Assembly: GCA_963795385.1 (NCBI GenBank)
Contig: CAWCHK010000004.1
Coordinates: 62,001 to 126,000 of the forward strand
Direction of reading: 5' to 3'
DNA: 64,000 bases
Source of the DNA: CAVURS01 sp963795385
GTDB taxonomy: Bacteria; Actinomycetota; Actinomycetes; Actinomycetales; CAVURS01
Position numbers and translations under genes: made by a program. This document shows, one piece after another, positions 42,411 to 50,693 of this stretch (the first letter of the stretch is position 1; each line of letters begins with the position of its first letter). The notes under the pieces are model-generated. The model searched no databases, had not been told where the DNA came from, and saw nothing but the letters and a program-made list of their open reading frames with translations.

Positions 42411-43172
42411 ATGGACCGCCCTGTCGTCTCGGGACCGCCACCTCTCGCGGTCGTGGTCGCGGCCATGCACGAGCGGCTGGTCCGGCTCCCGGACCGGCTG
42501 AGCGGGCAGCGCGTCTTCCTCTCCACCTACCTGCGCACCACGCAGGCGGTCGGAGCAGCGGTCGACCGGGCCGCCTTCGAGGATCCGCAGTGGGTCGAGC
42601 GGTGGGACGTCGCCTTCGCCGACCTCTACCTGAGCGCACTCGACGCCGACCTCGCCGGCAACGGTGCGGCCCCGCGTCCCTGGCGGCTGGCGTTCGCCGC
42701 TGACCCTGCGCTGCCACCCTTGCGGCACGTGCTCCTCGGGATCAATGCCCACGTCAACTACGACCTGCCCCAGGCCCTGCTGGCCGTCATCGACGACGCG
42801 GACTTCGCCGATGGGCAGGTCATGGCGCGGCGTCGCCGTGACCACGAGCGGATCGATGCCGTCCTGTCGTCCCGGGTCGCCGCCGAGGACCACGAGCTCT
42901 CCGCGATCGGCCGCGTGACCCTCATCGATCGACTGTTCACGCCGTTGAACCGCCTCGGCTCGAAGCGCTTCCTCCGCGAGGCCCGGCAGAAGGTCTGGCA
43001 CAACACCCTCGAGCTGCAGGACGCGCGGCGGGCCGGCCCGAACGAGTACGCCGTGCGCCTCGCCGAGCTGGAGCTGCTCGGCGCGGCGAAGATCGCGGAC
43101 CTGCTCCAGCCGGGCCAGGTGCTGCTGCGCCTGGCCGTCGCGGGCTTCGGCGTCACCCTGCCGCCGGTCTGA
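42411..43172 (+). CDS. DUF5995-family protein
   Basis: 253 residues, soluble. The conserved core HVLLGINAHVNYDLPQALL, with preceding RLAFAADPALPPLRHV and YLSALDADL, is characteristic of DUF5995, a family with no established activity that is common in actinobacteria. Conserved His/Asp/Asn in this core hint at a metal site (inference). ATG 42411 lies 11 bases after AAGGAGG. It is divergent from the membrane-protein gene. Confidence 0.78.
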   Translation: MDRPVVSGPPPLAVVVAAMHERLVRLPDRLSGQRVFLSTYLRTTQAVGAAVDRAAFEDPQWVERWDVAFADLYLSALDADLAGNGAAPRPWRLAFAADPALPPLRHVLLGINAHVNYDLPQALLAVIDDADFADGQVMARRRRDHERIDAVLSSRVAAEDHELSAIGRVTLIDRLFTPLNRLGSKRFLREARQKVWHNTLELQDARRAGPNEYAVRLAELELLGAAKIADLLQPGQVLLRLAVAGFGVTLPPV

Positions 43173-43202
43173 GCGTCACCGGCCGGGCGAACTCGCCGCG
43201 AA

Positions 43203-43247
43203 CGGTGCAACTCTGCGCCGTACTCGACGCGCCGTTGCACCGATGCG
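43203..43247. repeat. REP-like palindromic element, copy A
   Basis: A 45-bp element with outer arms CGGTGCAAC (43203-43211) and GTTGCACCG (43234-43242) forming a perfect 9-bp stem, then an imperfect inner stem. It lies in the gap between the ends of DUF5995 and the converging DNA glycosylase. It aligns without gaps to 60528-60572 with 38 of 45 identical positions. Likely a dispersed repeat that can serve as a bidirectional terminator. Confidence 0.75.
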
Positions 43248-43312
43248 TGGCAATCGCCCCCGTCTCGGCCCCGCCCCGTCTCGGCCCCGCCCCCGTCTAG
43301 TCTCGGTCTCGG

Positions 43313-44113
43313 TCACGGCCGGGGAGAGGGCTGGCAGTGGGGGCACCAGATCGAGGTCCGGCCGCCAATGGTGCTGCGCCGCAGGGTGGTTCGGCAGCGG
43401 GGGCACGGCGCCGGATCGCGGTCCCGGGTCGAGTTCAGCCAGCCCCTGGTCCTGGGGATGCGCCCCTGTCGGGTCGCGGACCGGAGGGTACGCCGCATCG
43501 CCTGATGGACCCGGCCGAGCTGCTCGTCGTCGAGGCTGCTCATCGGGGCTGCCGGGTGCACGCGGGCCCGCCAGCAGATCTCATCGGTCAGCATGTTGCC
43601 CAGCCCGGCGAGCACCCGCTGGTTCATCAGGACCGACTTCACCGCTCCGCGGCGGCCATGCAGGGCGGCCCGGAAGCCGGGCCGGCTGAGGTCCAGCGCG
43701 TCCGGCCCCTGGTCACCGATCACCGCGGCGATCTCCGCGTCGGTGTCGACGATCCACCAGCCGCGCAGCTTGCGCAGGTCGGCGTAGTGCAGCTCGCCGG
43801 CATCGGTGGTGATGACGAGCCGGTCGTTGCGCTCGGCGGCGGCGTCCGGCTCGGTGCCCTCGGCCACGAAGGAGGGCCGTCCGGTCATCCCGTTGTGCAC
43901 GAGCAGCGTGGGCCCGTCGGTGGGCAGCACCAGCCACTTCCCGTGCCGGCCGGGCGGGTGGAAGCGGCGTCCGAGCAGCCGGTCCCGGAACGAGCCGGCC
44001 GTGGCGTTCCGCAGGACGCCGGCATCGAGGACCCGTACGTCCAGTACGCGCGTGCCCGTCAGCTGCTCCGCCAAGGCCGCCCGCTGGCCCTCGACGTCAG
44101 GCAGTTCCGGCAT
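43313..44113 (-). CDS. Fpg/Nei-family DNA glycosylase
   Basis: A 266-residue base-excision repair glycosylase/AP lyase. After the initiator Met come the catalytic P-E (MPELPDVEGQRAAL). The lysine of the beta hairpin is in GRHGKWLVL. The helix-two-turn-helix is LMNQRVLAGLGNMLTDEICW, and the C-terminal zinc finger has CPRC and CPHC. ATG 44113 is fixed by the invariant N-terminus. Nei (oxidised pyrimidines) and MutM/Fpg (8-oxoguanine) cannot be told apart confidently. It converges on the DUF5995 gene. Confidence 0.93.
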   Translation of the reverse strand: MPELPDVEGQRAALAEQLTGTRVLDVRVLDAGVLRNATAGSFRDRLLGRRFHPPGRHGKWLVLPTDGPTLLVHNGMTGRPSFVAEGTEPDAAAERNDRLVITTDAGELHYADLRKLRGWWIVDTDAEIAAVIGDQGPDALDLSRPGFRAALHGRRGAVKSVLMNQRVLAGLGNMLTDEICWRARVHPAAPMSSLDDEQLGRVHQAMRRTLRSATRQGRIPRTRGWLNSTRDRDPAPCPRCRTTLRRSTIGGRTSIWCPHCQPSPRP

Positions 44114-44211
44114 CCCGAGCGCCTCCTCCAGCGCCCGCCGGATCAGGAGCGCTCGCACCATCCTGCGACGTCCCGCCCCGGCCGGCGCGGCGAAGGATCG
44201 CGTGCAGTGGC

Positions 44212-45729
44212 TCAGCCGAACGGGCCCCCGTGCTTCGGTGGCTTCGGTGGCTTGACCCAGTGCTTGCCGTGGTGTCGCTTGTGCCCTTTGGCCGCCTTCC
44301 CCTTCTCTGCAGGAGGGGGCGACGCCTTGTGCGGTTGGGGTTTGGCGGGCGGCTCGGGCTTCGCCGCAGGTTTCGGCTTCGGCTTGGGCTGGGACTTCGG
44401 CGGGGCCTTGGTGCCGTGGGCCTTCTTGGGATGGGGCTTGGCCTTGACCGGCTTCGGGGCATGGGGTCCCGGCGCCGCCGGGTGGTGCGTGGCCTTCTGC
44501 CCAGCGGGAGGGTGGGTGGGCGCCTTGGCCGCGCCGTGGGCCTCCGGTTCGGGCGCCGGGCGAGCGGTGGTCCGGTGGCTCACGGTCGACGTCGCGGCTC
44601 TGTGGTGGGGCTGCGGGATCGGGCTCGCCGAGGCCGTCGGCGCGGCTCCGACCGCCATCACGACCGCAGTGACGCCGGCGGCGTTGACCGCGCCCGTGGT
44701 CGCGCCGGCCGCGACCCGCACGCCGCCTTCGCCCAGCCACTGCAGGAAGGGCACGTTCACGATGAACGCCAGCGGACCGACCGACCAGAGCAGCCGCGGG
44801 AGGGCGATGCCGAGGAAGGCCCGCACCATGACCGGGTCGAAGTGACTGCCCGCACACCGGGTCAGCTCGGCGCGGGCCGAGAGGGTCGACCGGGCCGACT
44901 TGTAGGAGCGGGAGGCGGTCATGGTCTCGAAGGCGTCCACGACGGCGACGGCGCGGCCGGCGGGGGAGATGGCGCCGGCGGCCAGGCCCTTCGGGTACCC
45001 CGTGCCGTCGTAGCGCTCGTGGTGCTCCGCGATCCCGGCGAACCACGGGCCGAGCCACTCCTGCAACGGGGCGGCCAGCGCGGCGCCGGCGCCCGGGTGC
45101 TGGCGGATCAGCTCCCACTCCCGCTCGTTGAGCTTGCCGGGCTTGTTGAGCACCGCGACCGGGATGTGCAGCTTGCCGATGTCGTGGACCAGCGCGGCCC
45201 AGCGCAACCGGCCGGTGTCGGCGGCCGAGAGCTTCAGCTCCCGGGCGAGCAGGTCGCAGAACAGGCGTACTCGTTCGCTGTGTCCGCGGGTGTGCCGGTC
45301 GTGCCGACCGAGGGCGGTCACCAGGGCGAGCATGGTCGTCGCGGCGTCCTGCTCCTCCAGACGGGGACTCGTCAGCCGGGCGTTGATGTCGCCCATGCTG
45401 GTGGTGCGACGGGCGACCTTGAGCCGGCTCGGCGCCTGGTCGGGGAAGATCATCGTCATCCGCAGGAGCATGGCCAGGGGCATCAGCCGGTTCGTCAGCC
45501 TCGAGACGGCGACGCTGACCGCGACGGCCACCGCCAGCACGATCGCGACGTGCAGCCAACGAGAGGCCCCAGCGCCGAGATGCGGCCCCACCAGGCGCGC
45601 GGCGACGGTGCCGGCCAGCACCGGCACGCCCACCATCAGCAGCCGCAGCAGGGCCGCCAGCCATGGGCGGGCACGCCACTGACCTTCGACACGGACCTGG
45701 ACCACAGACCCCTCCACGGAGGCTGGCAC
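44212..45729 (-). CDS. HD-GYP domain protein with extracellular Lys/Pro-rich tail
   Basis: 505 residues. Two N-terminal helices (~24-46, ~58-76) precede an HD-GYP phosphohydrolase domain (~130-290) with HTRGHSERV, VHDIGKLHIP (H182-D183) and HHERYDGTGYP (G244-Y245-P246). These are the residues expected for cyclic-di-GMP phosphodiesterases. A further hydrophobic region (~305-355) leads to a ~140-residue tail very rich in Lys, Pro, His and Ala (e.g. PKPKPKPAAKPEPPAKP). By topology the tail would lie outside, where it could run through the cell wall (inference). GTG 45729 is the assumed start. The tail is an odd addition for this family. Confidence 0.85.
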   Translation of the reverse strand: MPASVEGSVVQVRVEGQWRARPWLAALLRLLMVGVPVLAGTVAARLVGPHLGAGASRWLHVAIVLAVAVAVSVAVSRLTNRLMPLAMLLRMTMIFPDQAPSRLKVARRTTSMGDINARLTSPRLEEQDAATTMLALVTALGRHDRHTRGHSERVRLFCDLLARELKLSAADTGRLRWAALVHDIGKLHIPVAVLNKPGKLNEREWELIRQHPGAGAALAAPLQEWLGPWFAGIAEHHERYDGTGYPKGLAAGAISPAGRAVAVVDAFETMTASRSYKSARSTLSARAELTRCAGSHFDPVMVRAFLGIALPRLLWSVGPLAFIVNVPFLQWLGEGGVRVAAGATTGAVNAAGVTAVVMAVGAAPTASASPIPQPHHRAATSTVSHRTTARPAPEPEAHGAAKAPTHPPAGQKATHHPAAPGPHAPKPVKAKPHPKKAHGTKAPPKSQPKPKPKPAAKPEPPAKPQPHKASPPPAEKGKAAKGHKRHHGKHWVKPPKPPKHGGPFG

Positions 45730-45809
45730 GAGTCCCCGCTGCTGGAGGCGACGCCATTCCCTTGATCGGCAGCGGTTCCGGCCCGCCGGACCTGGGTCAG
45801 CCGAATGGG

Positions 45810-46082
45810 TCAGCGGCCGGGCGGGCTGCGCTGTCTGCGTCCGGGCAGCGCCGGCGCCGGGCTGCGGACCGTGCCCGCAGCCCGGGGGCGCGCAGCCACC
45901 CGGCGCTCAGGACGCCAACGGGTCCCGGGACGAGGCCGGAAGTTGGCCCGGACGATGGCGGCGAACTCAGCCGCCAGCAGGTCATCGTCGGCGCAGATCA
46001 GCTCGGCGAAGAGCTCCAGGTCACCGCCAGCGGCCGTCGCCGTGCCATCGAGAGACGTGGGATCCATCGACGTGACAGACAT
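45810..46082 (-). CDS. Small conserved hypothetical protein next to Hsp20
   Basis: 90 residues. The N-terminal half (LELFAELICADDDLLAAEF then AAIVRANFRPRP) resembles small actinobacterial proteins with an acidic DDDLLxAEF helix, of unknown function. The C-terminal half is Arg/Pro-rich and low complexity. It begins 12 bases after the Hsp20 stop, in the same direction. No strong Shine-Dalgarno is seen, so coding status is moderately supported. Confidence 0.5.
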   Translation of the reverse strand: MSVTSMDPTSLDGTATAAGGDLELFAELICADDDLLAAEFAAIVRANFRPRPGTRWRPERRVAARPRAAGTVRSPAPALPGRRQRSPPGR

Positions 46083-46094
46083 CGACGCGGCCCG

Positions 46095-46529
46095 TCAGGC
46101 GTTGATCGCCTGACGTTCGACGTCGGCGTTGTTGACCATGATCTTGCGCGACTTGGCCTGCTCGGCCACGGGGATCCGGAGCTTGAGCACTCCGCTCTGG
46201 TACTCCGCCTGGATCTGCTCGGTGTCCAGGTTGTCACCGAGGATGAGCTGGCGCGTGAAGACCCCGCGCGGGCGCTCCGCGGCGAGCAGCTCGCGGTCGC
46301 CCTCGGCCAGCATCGGCCGCTCCACCCGGATCGTCAGGACGTTCCGCTCGACCTCCAGGTCCACGCTGTCCGGGTCGATGCCCGGCAGGTCGAACTCGGC
46401 GTGGAACTCCTCACCGGCCCGCCAGGCGTCCATCGCCATGACGGTCGGGCGGGACGTCGTACCGGGAAGGCCCAGCAGCTGCTGGCTGATCCGGTCCAGG
46501 TCCCGGAAGGGGTCGGTACGCATCAACAT
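46095..46529 (-). CDS. Hsp20/alpha-crystallin small heat-shock protein
   Basis: 144 residues. The alpha-crystallin domain (~35-130) contains EEFHAEFDLPGIDPDSVDLE, VLTIRVERP, RGVFTRQLILGDNLD and the closing strand YQSGVLKLRIPVAEQAK, as in mycobacterial Hsp18-type proteins. It acts as an ATP-independent holdase in the cytoplasm. ATG 46529 follows GGAGGAG 5 bases upstream. It is divergent from a MerR/HspR-like regulator, which probably represses it. Confidence 0.93.
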   Translation of the reverse strand: MLMRTDPFRDLDRISQQLLGLPGTTSRPTVMAMDAWRAGEEFHAEFDLPGIDPDSVDLEVERNVLTIRVERPMLAEGDRELLAAERPRGVFTRQLILGDNLDTEQIQAEYQSGVLKLRIPVAEQAKSRKIMVNNADVERQAINA

Positions 46530-46571
46530 CGTTCTCCTCCTCGCGTTCACTGTGGTCGATGCTCACCGCCA

Positions 46572-46627
46572 GCCATATCTGTTGTGGCAGGCATAGATTT
46601 CTTATAGCAGATGAGCCAGACTGTGGC
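46572..46627. promoter_or_regulatory. Divergent hsp20/merR promoter region with GCCA...TGGC repeats
   Basis: Two interrupted inverted repeats, GCCA-9 bp-TGGC (46572-46588) and GCCA-5 bp-TGGC (46615-46627), flank an AT-rich core (ATAGATTTCTTATAG). They lie between the Hsp20 start (46529) and the MerR-like start (46660). The classic HAIR box (CTTGAGT-N7-ACTCAAG) is not present. Operator and promoter role is inferred. Confidence 0.4.
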
Positions 46628-46659
46628 AACACCCCCCAGGAGAGAGCGCGAGGTTCAGC

Positions 46660-46953
46660 ATGGTCAGCCAGGAGGACTCCTCCCGAGGTCTCTACGCGAT
46701 CTCCGTGGCGGCCGACCTCGTCGGGGCGGACCAGCAGAGCCTGCGGCTGTACGAGCAACGGGACCTGGTCACTCCCGACCGCACCAGCGGCGGGACCCGG
46801 CGCTACAGCGACGACGACATCGAGCGGCTCCGCCGGATCCGCGGGCTCCTCGACCAGGGGCTGAACCTCGCCGGCGTCGCCCTCGTCCTGGATCTCCAGG
46901 ACGACAACGAGCAGCTCCGTCAGGACGCCGGCCGCAGGCGGATCCAGCGGTAG
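46660..46953 (+). CDS. MerR-family (HspR-like) regulator
   Basis: 97 residues. The winged helix reads YAISVAADLVGADQQSLRLY, then EQRDLVTPDRTSGGTRRYSD, followed by DIERLRRIRGLLDQGLNLAGV, very like HspR of the dnaK operon. A short C-terminal coiled region follows. It is divergent from hsp20, so it probably represses small-heat-shock genes under normal growth. Its 3' end overlaps the converging GH13 gene by 34 bases. Confidence 0.85.
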   Translation: MVSQEDSSRGLYAISVAADLVGADQQSLRLYEQRDLVTPDRTSGGTRRYSDDDIERLRRIRGLLDQGLNLAGVALVLDLQDDNEQLRQDAGRRRIQR

Positions 46954-48583
46954 CCGTAGCCGTTCAGCCGCAGGCCGGCCAGCCGCCGGCCCAGAGGCTC
47001 GTACGCCGCGTCGGCGAACACCTCGTGCGCGCCGGTCCGTGACCCGGTGCCAGGCACGCCCGCCTCCAGGTCCACGGTCACCCCCGTGCCGGACAGGTTG
47101 TGCAGCAACAGGATCGAGCCCTCCGGCGCGTCGAACCGGTGGGCCAGGACGGCCCGGGGCAGCGGGCAGTCGATGACGCTGATGGTGCCGACGCCGATCT
47201 CCGGGCACTCGCGCAACGGTCCGGACCAGCAGCTCGAACCAGCGCAGCAGGGAGTCGGGGTCGCGCCGCTGCTCGCGCGCGTTGACCCGTCGAGGGGCGT
47301 AGGTGCCTCGGGCGGGGACCGGCCGGACCAGCTCGTCGCGGGCCGCCGTCGAGAAGCCGGCGCTCGCGGAGTCGTCCCACTGCATCGGCGTGCGGATCGC
47401 GTCACGGCCGGGCAGGGCGAGGTCCTCGCCCATGCCGATCTCCTCGCCGTAGCGCAGGACCGGCGTGCCGGGCATCGCGAACTGCAGCGCGTACGCGAGC
47501 TCGATCCGCCGGCGGTCTCCCCGCAGCATCGGAGCGAGCCGTCGCCGGATGCCGCGGTCGTAGATCCGCATGTCCGTCCTGGGTGCGAACTCTCGCATCA
47601 CGTCGACTGCGCTGCTCGTCGGTGAGCCGGCTGAGGTCGAGCTCGTCGTGGTTGCGCAGGAAGGTCGCCCACTGGGCCATCGCCGGCAGGCGCGGGAGCG
47701 CGCCGAGCGCCTCGACCAGTGGTTCGGCGTCCTGCCGGGCGAGGGCGAGCCACAGCTTCGCGTTGAGGCCGAACGCGAACATCAGGTGGGCGCGGTCGTT
47801 CGGCCCGTCCGCCGCCGCGGCGCAGTAGCGCGCGATCTGGTCGGGGTCGACGTTGGCCTCGCAGAGCAGCACGGCCTCGCCCTGGCGCCACTGCACGTCC
47901 TGCCGCCAGTCGTCCAGGATGCTGAAGTCCAGCGGCCCGGGGTCGACGTCGGGCGTGACCTGCTCGAGCACGAACGGCGCCGCGTCGATCCGGAAGCCGG
48001 ACGCGCCCAGCTGCAGCCAGAACGCCATGACCTTCTTGATCTCGGCCCGCACGTCGGGGTTGGACCAGTTCAGGTCGGGCTGGAAGTCGTAGAACCGGTG
48101 GAAGTACCACTGCCGCGCAACGGGATCGAGGGTCCAGGTCTCGGTCTGCTCGCCGGGGAACACGATGCCCTGGCGGCGGTCGGCCGGCTCGGTCTCGCTC
48201 CAGACGTACCAGTCGCGGTACGGCGACTGGGGGTCGCTGCGGGCGGACTGGAACCACGGGTGCTGGTCCGACGTGTGGTTGACAACGAGGTCGATCAGCA
48301 TCCGGATGCCCCGGGAGCGCGCCTGGGTCGTCAGCTCGACGAAGTCGCCCAGCGTGCCAAGGCGCGGGTCGACGCCGTAGTAGTCGCTGACGTCGTAGCC
48401 CGCGTCGCGCTGCGGTGACGGGTGGATCGGGTTGAGCCACAAGCAGGTCACGCCCAGCCGGGCCAGGTAGTCCAGCCGGCTGACCAGGCCGGCGATGTCC
48501 CCGACGCCGTCGCCGTCGGAGTCCTGGAACGTGTCGACCTCGACGCAGTAGATGACGGCTTCCTTGTACCAACGCTCGGACAC
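46920..48583 (-). pseudogene. GH13 trehalose-synthase/amylase-like gene broken by two frameshifts
   Basis: The three frames together give a ~553-residue GH13 enzyme. Frame 1 (from GTG 48583) has DLVVNHTS, GFRIDAAPF (D200), LLCEANV (E242) and FLRNHDELDLSR (D313), so the catalytic Asp-Glu-Asp trio is intact. It leaves frame near 47611-47617. Frame 2 continues MREFAPRTDMRIYDRGIRRR to WFELLVRT. A second shift near 47217-47220 moves to frame 3 (RECPEIGVGTISVIDCP to TGA 46920-46922). Each shift fits one extra base. The family resembles trehalose synthase (maltose/trehalose interconversion). Either a decayed gene or a sequence error; see findings. Confidence 0.8.
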
Positions 48584-48734
48584 GGCAACCCTTCCCCGCC
48601 GACGCTGAGCCGCTCCCGGCGGTGCCCATTAGACCAACCCCTCCGCCCTCGTGCCCGCCGAGCGCTCGGGTCGACAGTGGTGGGCACCTGGGTCAGGATC
48701 GAAGCCAGGGGTCCGGACGGACGAGCGGAGTGAC

Positions 48735-49751
48735 GTGGCACGCACGGTCGTGGTCACCGGTGCCAGTGGCGGCATCGGCCGGGCCAGCGCGGTCGCCTTC
48801 GGACGCCGCGGGGACACGGTCGTGCTCCTGGCGCGAGGCGTCGCGGGGCTCGAGGGGGCGGCCCGGGCCGTCGATGCGGCGGGCGGGCGCGGCGTACCGC
48901 TGCCGGTCGACATGGCCGATGCGGACGCGGTCTTCGCCGCGGTCGATCAGATCGAGGCCGAGGTCGGACCGATCGATGTCTGGGTCAACGTGGCGTTCAG
49001 CTCGGTCTTCGCGCCGTTGGCCGAGATCTCACCGGAGGAGTTCCGCCGGGTCACGGAGGTGACCTATCTCGGCTACGTCTACGCCACCATGGCCGCGCTC
49101 CGGCCGATGCGCGCTCGCGACCGCGGCGTCGTGGTGCAGGTGGGTTCGGCGCTGGCCTATCGCGGGATCCCCCTGCAGACCGCGTACAGCGGGGCCAAGC
49201 ACGCGATCCAGGGTTTCCACGAGGCGCTGCGGTGCGAGCTCCTGCACGAGCAGAGCAACGTCCGGGTCACGATGGTGCAGATGCCCGCGGTCAACACGCC
49301 GCAGTTCTCCTGGGTGCTGTCGCGGCTGCCGCGCCACCCCCAACCGGTCGCGCCGATCTACCAGCCCGAGGTGGCTGCCCGCGCCGTCGTGCACGCCGCC
49401 GACCACCCGCGGCGCCGCGAGTACTGGGTCGGGGGCAGCACGGTGGCGACGCTGGCCGCGAACGCGATCGCCCCGGGCCTGCTCGACCGGTACCTCGCCC
49501 GGACCGGCTACTCCGCCCAGCAGACGGGTGAGCCGCACGATCCAGACGCGCCCGCCAACCTGTGGGAGCCGGTCGACGAGCGGCCCGGCCAGGACTTCGG
49601 CGCGCACGGCGAGTTCGACCGCGAGGCCCACGCCCGCGCTCCGCAGCTGTGGGCCTCCTGGCATCACGGGATGCTCGCGGGAGCCGCCGTCCTGGCGGCA
49701 ACCGGCGCGGCCGGGGTCGGCCGCCGGCTGGCCGGGTGGCGCCGGCGCTAG
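48735..49751 (+). CDS. Short-chain dehydrogenase/reductase
   Basis: 338 residues. The cofactor motif VTGASGGIGRA, NVAFSS in place of the usual NNAG, catalytic S in VQVGSALAYRG and YSGAKHA give a complete SDR core. A ~70-residue C-terminal extension carries a predicted hydrophobic end (HHGMLAGAAVLAATGAAGVG). GTG 48735 follows GCGGAG. Substrate unknown. The TAG stop (49749-49751) overlaps the converging SDR stop. Confidence 0.87.
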   Translation: MARTVVVTGASGGIGRASAVAFGRRGDTVVLLARGVAGLEGAARAVDAAGGRGVPLPVDMADADAVFAAVDQIEAEVGPIDVWVNVAFSSVFAPLAEISPEEFRRVTEVTYLGYVYATMAALRPMRARDRGVVVQVGSALAYRGIPLQTAYSGAKHAIQGFHEALRCELLHEQSNVRVTMVQMPAVNTPQFSWVLSRLPRHPQPVAPIYQPEVAARAVVHAADHPRRREYWVGGSTVATLAANAIAPGLLDRYLARTGYSAQQTGEPHDPDAPANLWEPVDERPGQDFGAHGEFDREAHARAPQLWASWHHGMLAGAAVLAATGAAGVGRRLAGWRRR

Positions 49752-50693
49752 CCGTCCCCCCGGGCCCCGCCGCTCCGGCGCAGGCGCAGGCGCCGGCGTC
49801 GACGGTCGAGTCGGCCCAGCACGCCCGGGTGCCGGCCGTGCAGCTCGTCGCCCTCGTCCTTTGGGTTCAGCACGTTGCCGGGCGTCGGCCCCACCGCCGT
49901 GCGCTCGCCGCGTCACCAGGGCGGACAGTGGCCCGACCAGGACGTCGTACACCCGGGGGAGGAGGGCAAAACCCAGTGCCATCAACGGATTCGTGACGCC
50001 GACGTCGAGCCGGCGCGGTGGCTTGCTGAGTGAACGGACGATGGCGCGCGCGACCATCTCCGGTGGATACACGGGTGGCGGTGGCTTGCCGACCCGGCCC
50101 GCGTAGTTGGCCGCCTGGCGGTAGATCGGGGTGTCCACACCACCGGGTGTCACCAGCGTGACGTGGACGCCGGGGCGGTCCCGGTTCTCGAGCTGGAGCT
50201 GGCGAGCCAGGGCGCGGATCGCCCACTTGCTCACGACGTACGGCGTCATGCCCGGCACGCCGAGCGTGCCGATCACCGACCCGACGAGGTAGAGCGAGCC
50301 GGTGTCCCGCCCCCGCAGGTGAGGCAGGGCGGCGCGGGCCACGTTGGCCGCGCCGTGGACGTTGGTCGCGATCACCGCGTCGAAGACCTCGGCAGGCACC
50401 TCCTCGAACCGGCCGTAGCCGGCCACGCCGGCGCAGTGCACGACGACGTCGAGCCGCCCCTGCGACCGGACGACCTCGTCCACCGCGGCCCGTACGGCGG
50501 CGGCGTCGCGGACGTCGACCGCCGCCGTCGCCACGCTGGCGGCACCGCGCTCCGCACACTCGGCCGAGACCGCCGCCAACGCGCGACCGGACCGGGCCAG
50601 CAGCACCAGGTGGTCACCACGGCGGGCCAGCTCGTGGGCGAGCGCGCGGCCGATCCCGCTGGAGGCCCCGGTCACCAGGACGACGGACGTCAC
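49748..50693 (-). pseudogene. Short-chain dehydrogenase with a C-terminal frameshift
   Basis: A 314-residue SDR if one extra base near 49907 is removed. The core is intact: VTGASSGIGRALAHELARRG, VVHCAGVAGYG, VGSVIGTLGVPGM and PYVVSKWAIRALARQL. After LSALVTRR the genomic frame stays open into antisense of the neighbouring gene. The frame one base on gives VGPTPGNVLNPKDEGDELHG and a basic tail ending in TAG 49750-49748. That ending is what I expect for this family. GTG 50693 overlaps the preceding gene's stop. The shift leaves the catalytic core intact, so activity may survive. Confidence 0.75.

Noticed and set aside
49029..49747. Continuation of the minus-strand SDR frame far into the neighbouring gene
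   Set aside because: The sequence becomes antisense Arg/Pro-rich; the family C-terminus is found in the adjacent frame, which indicates a frameshift and not a long fusion.
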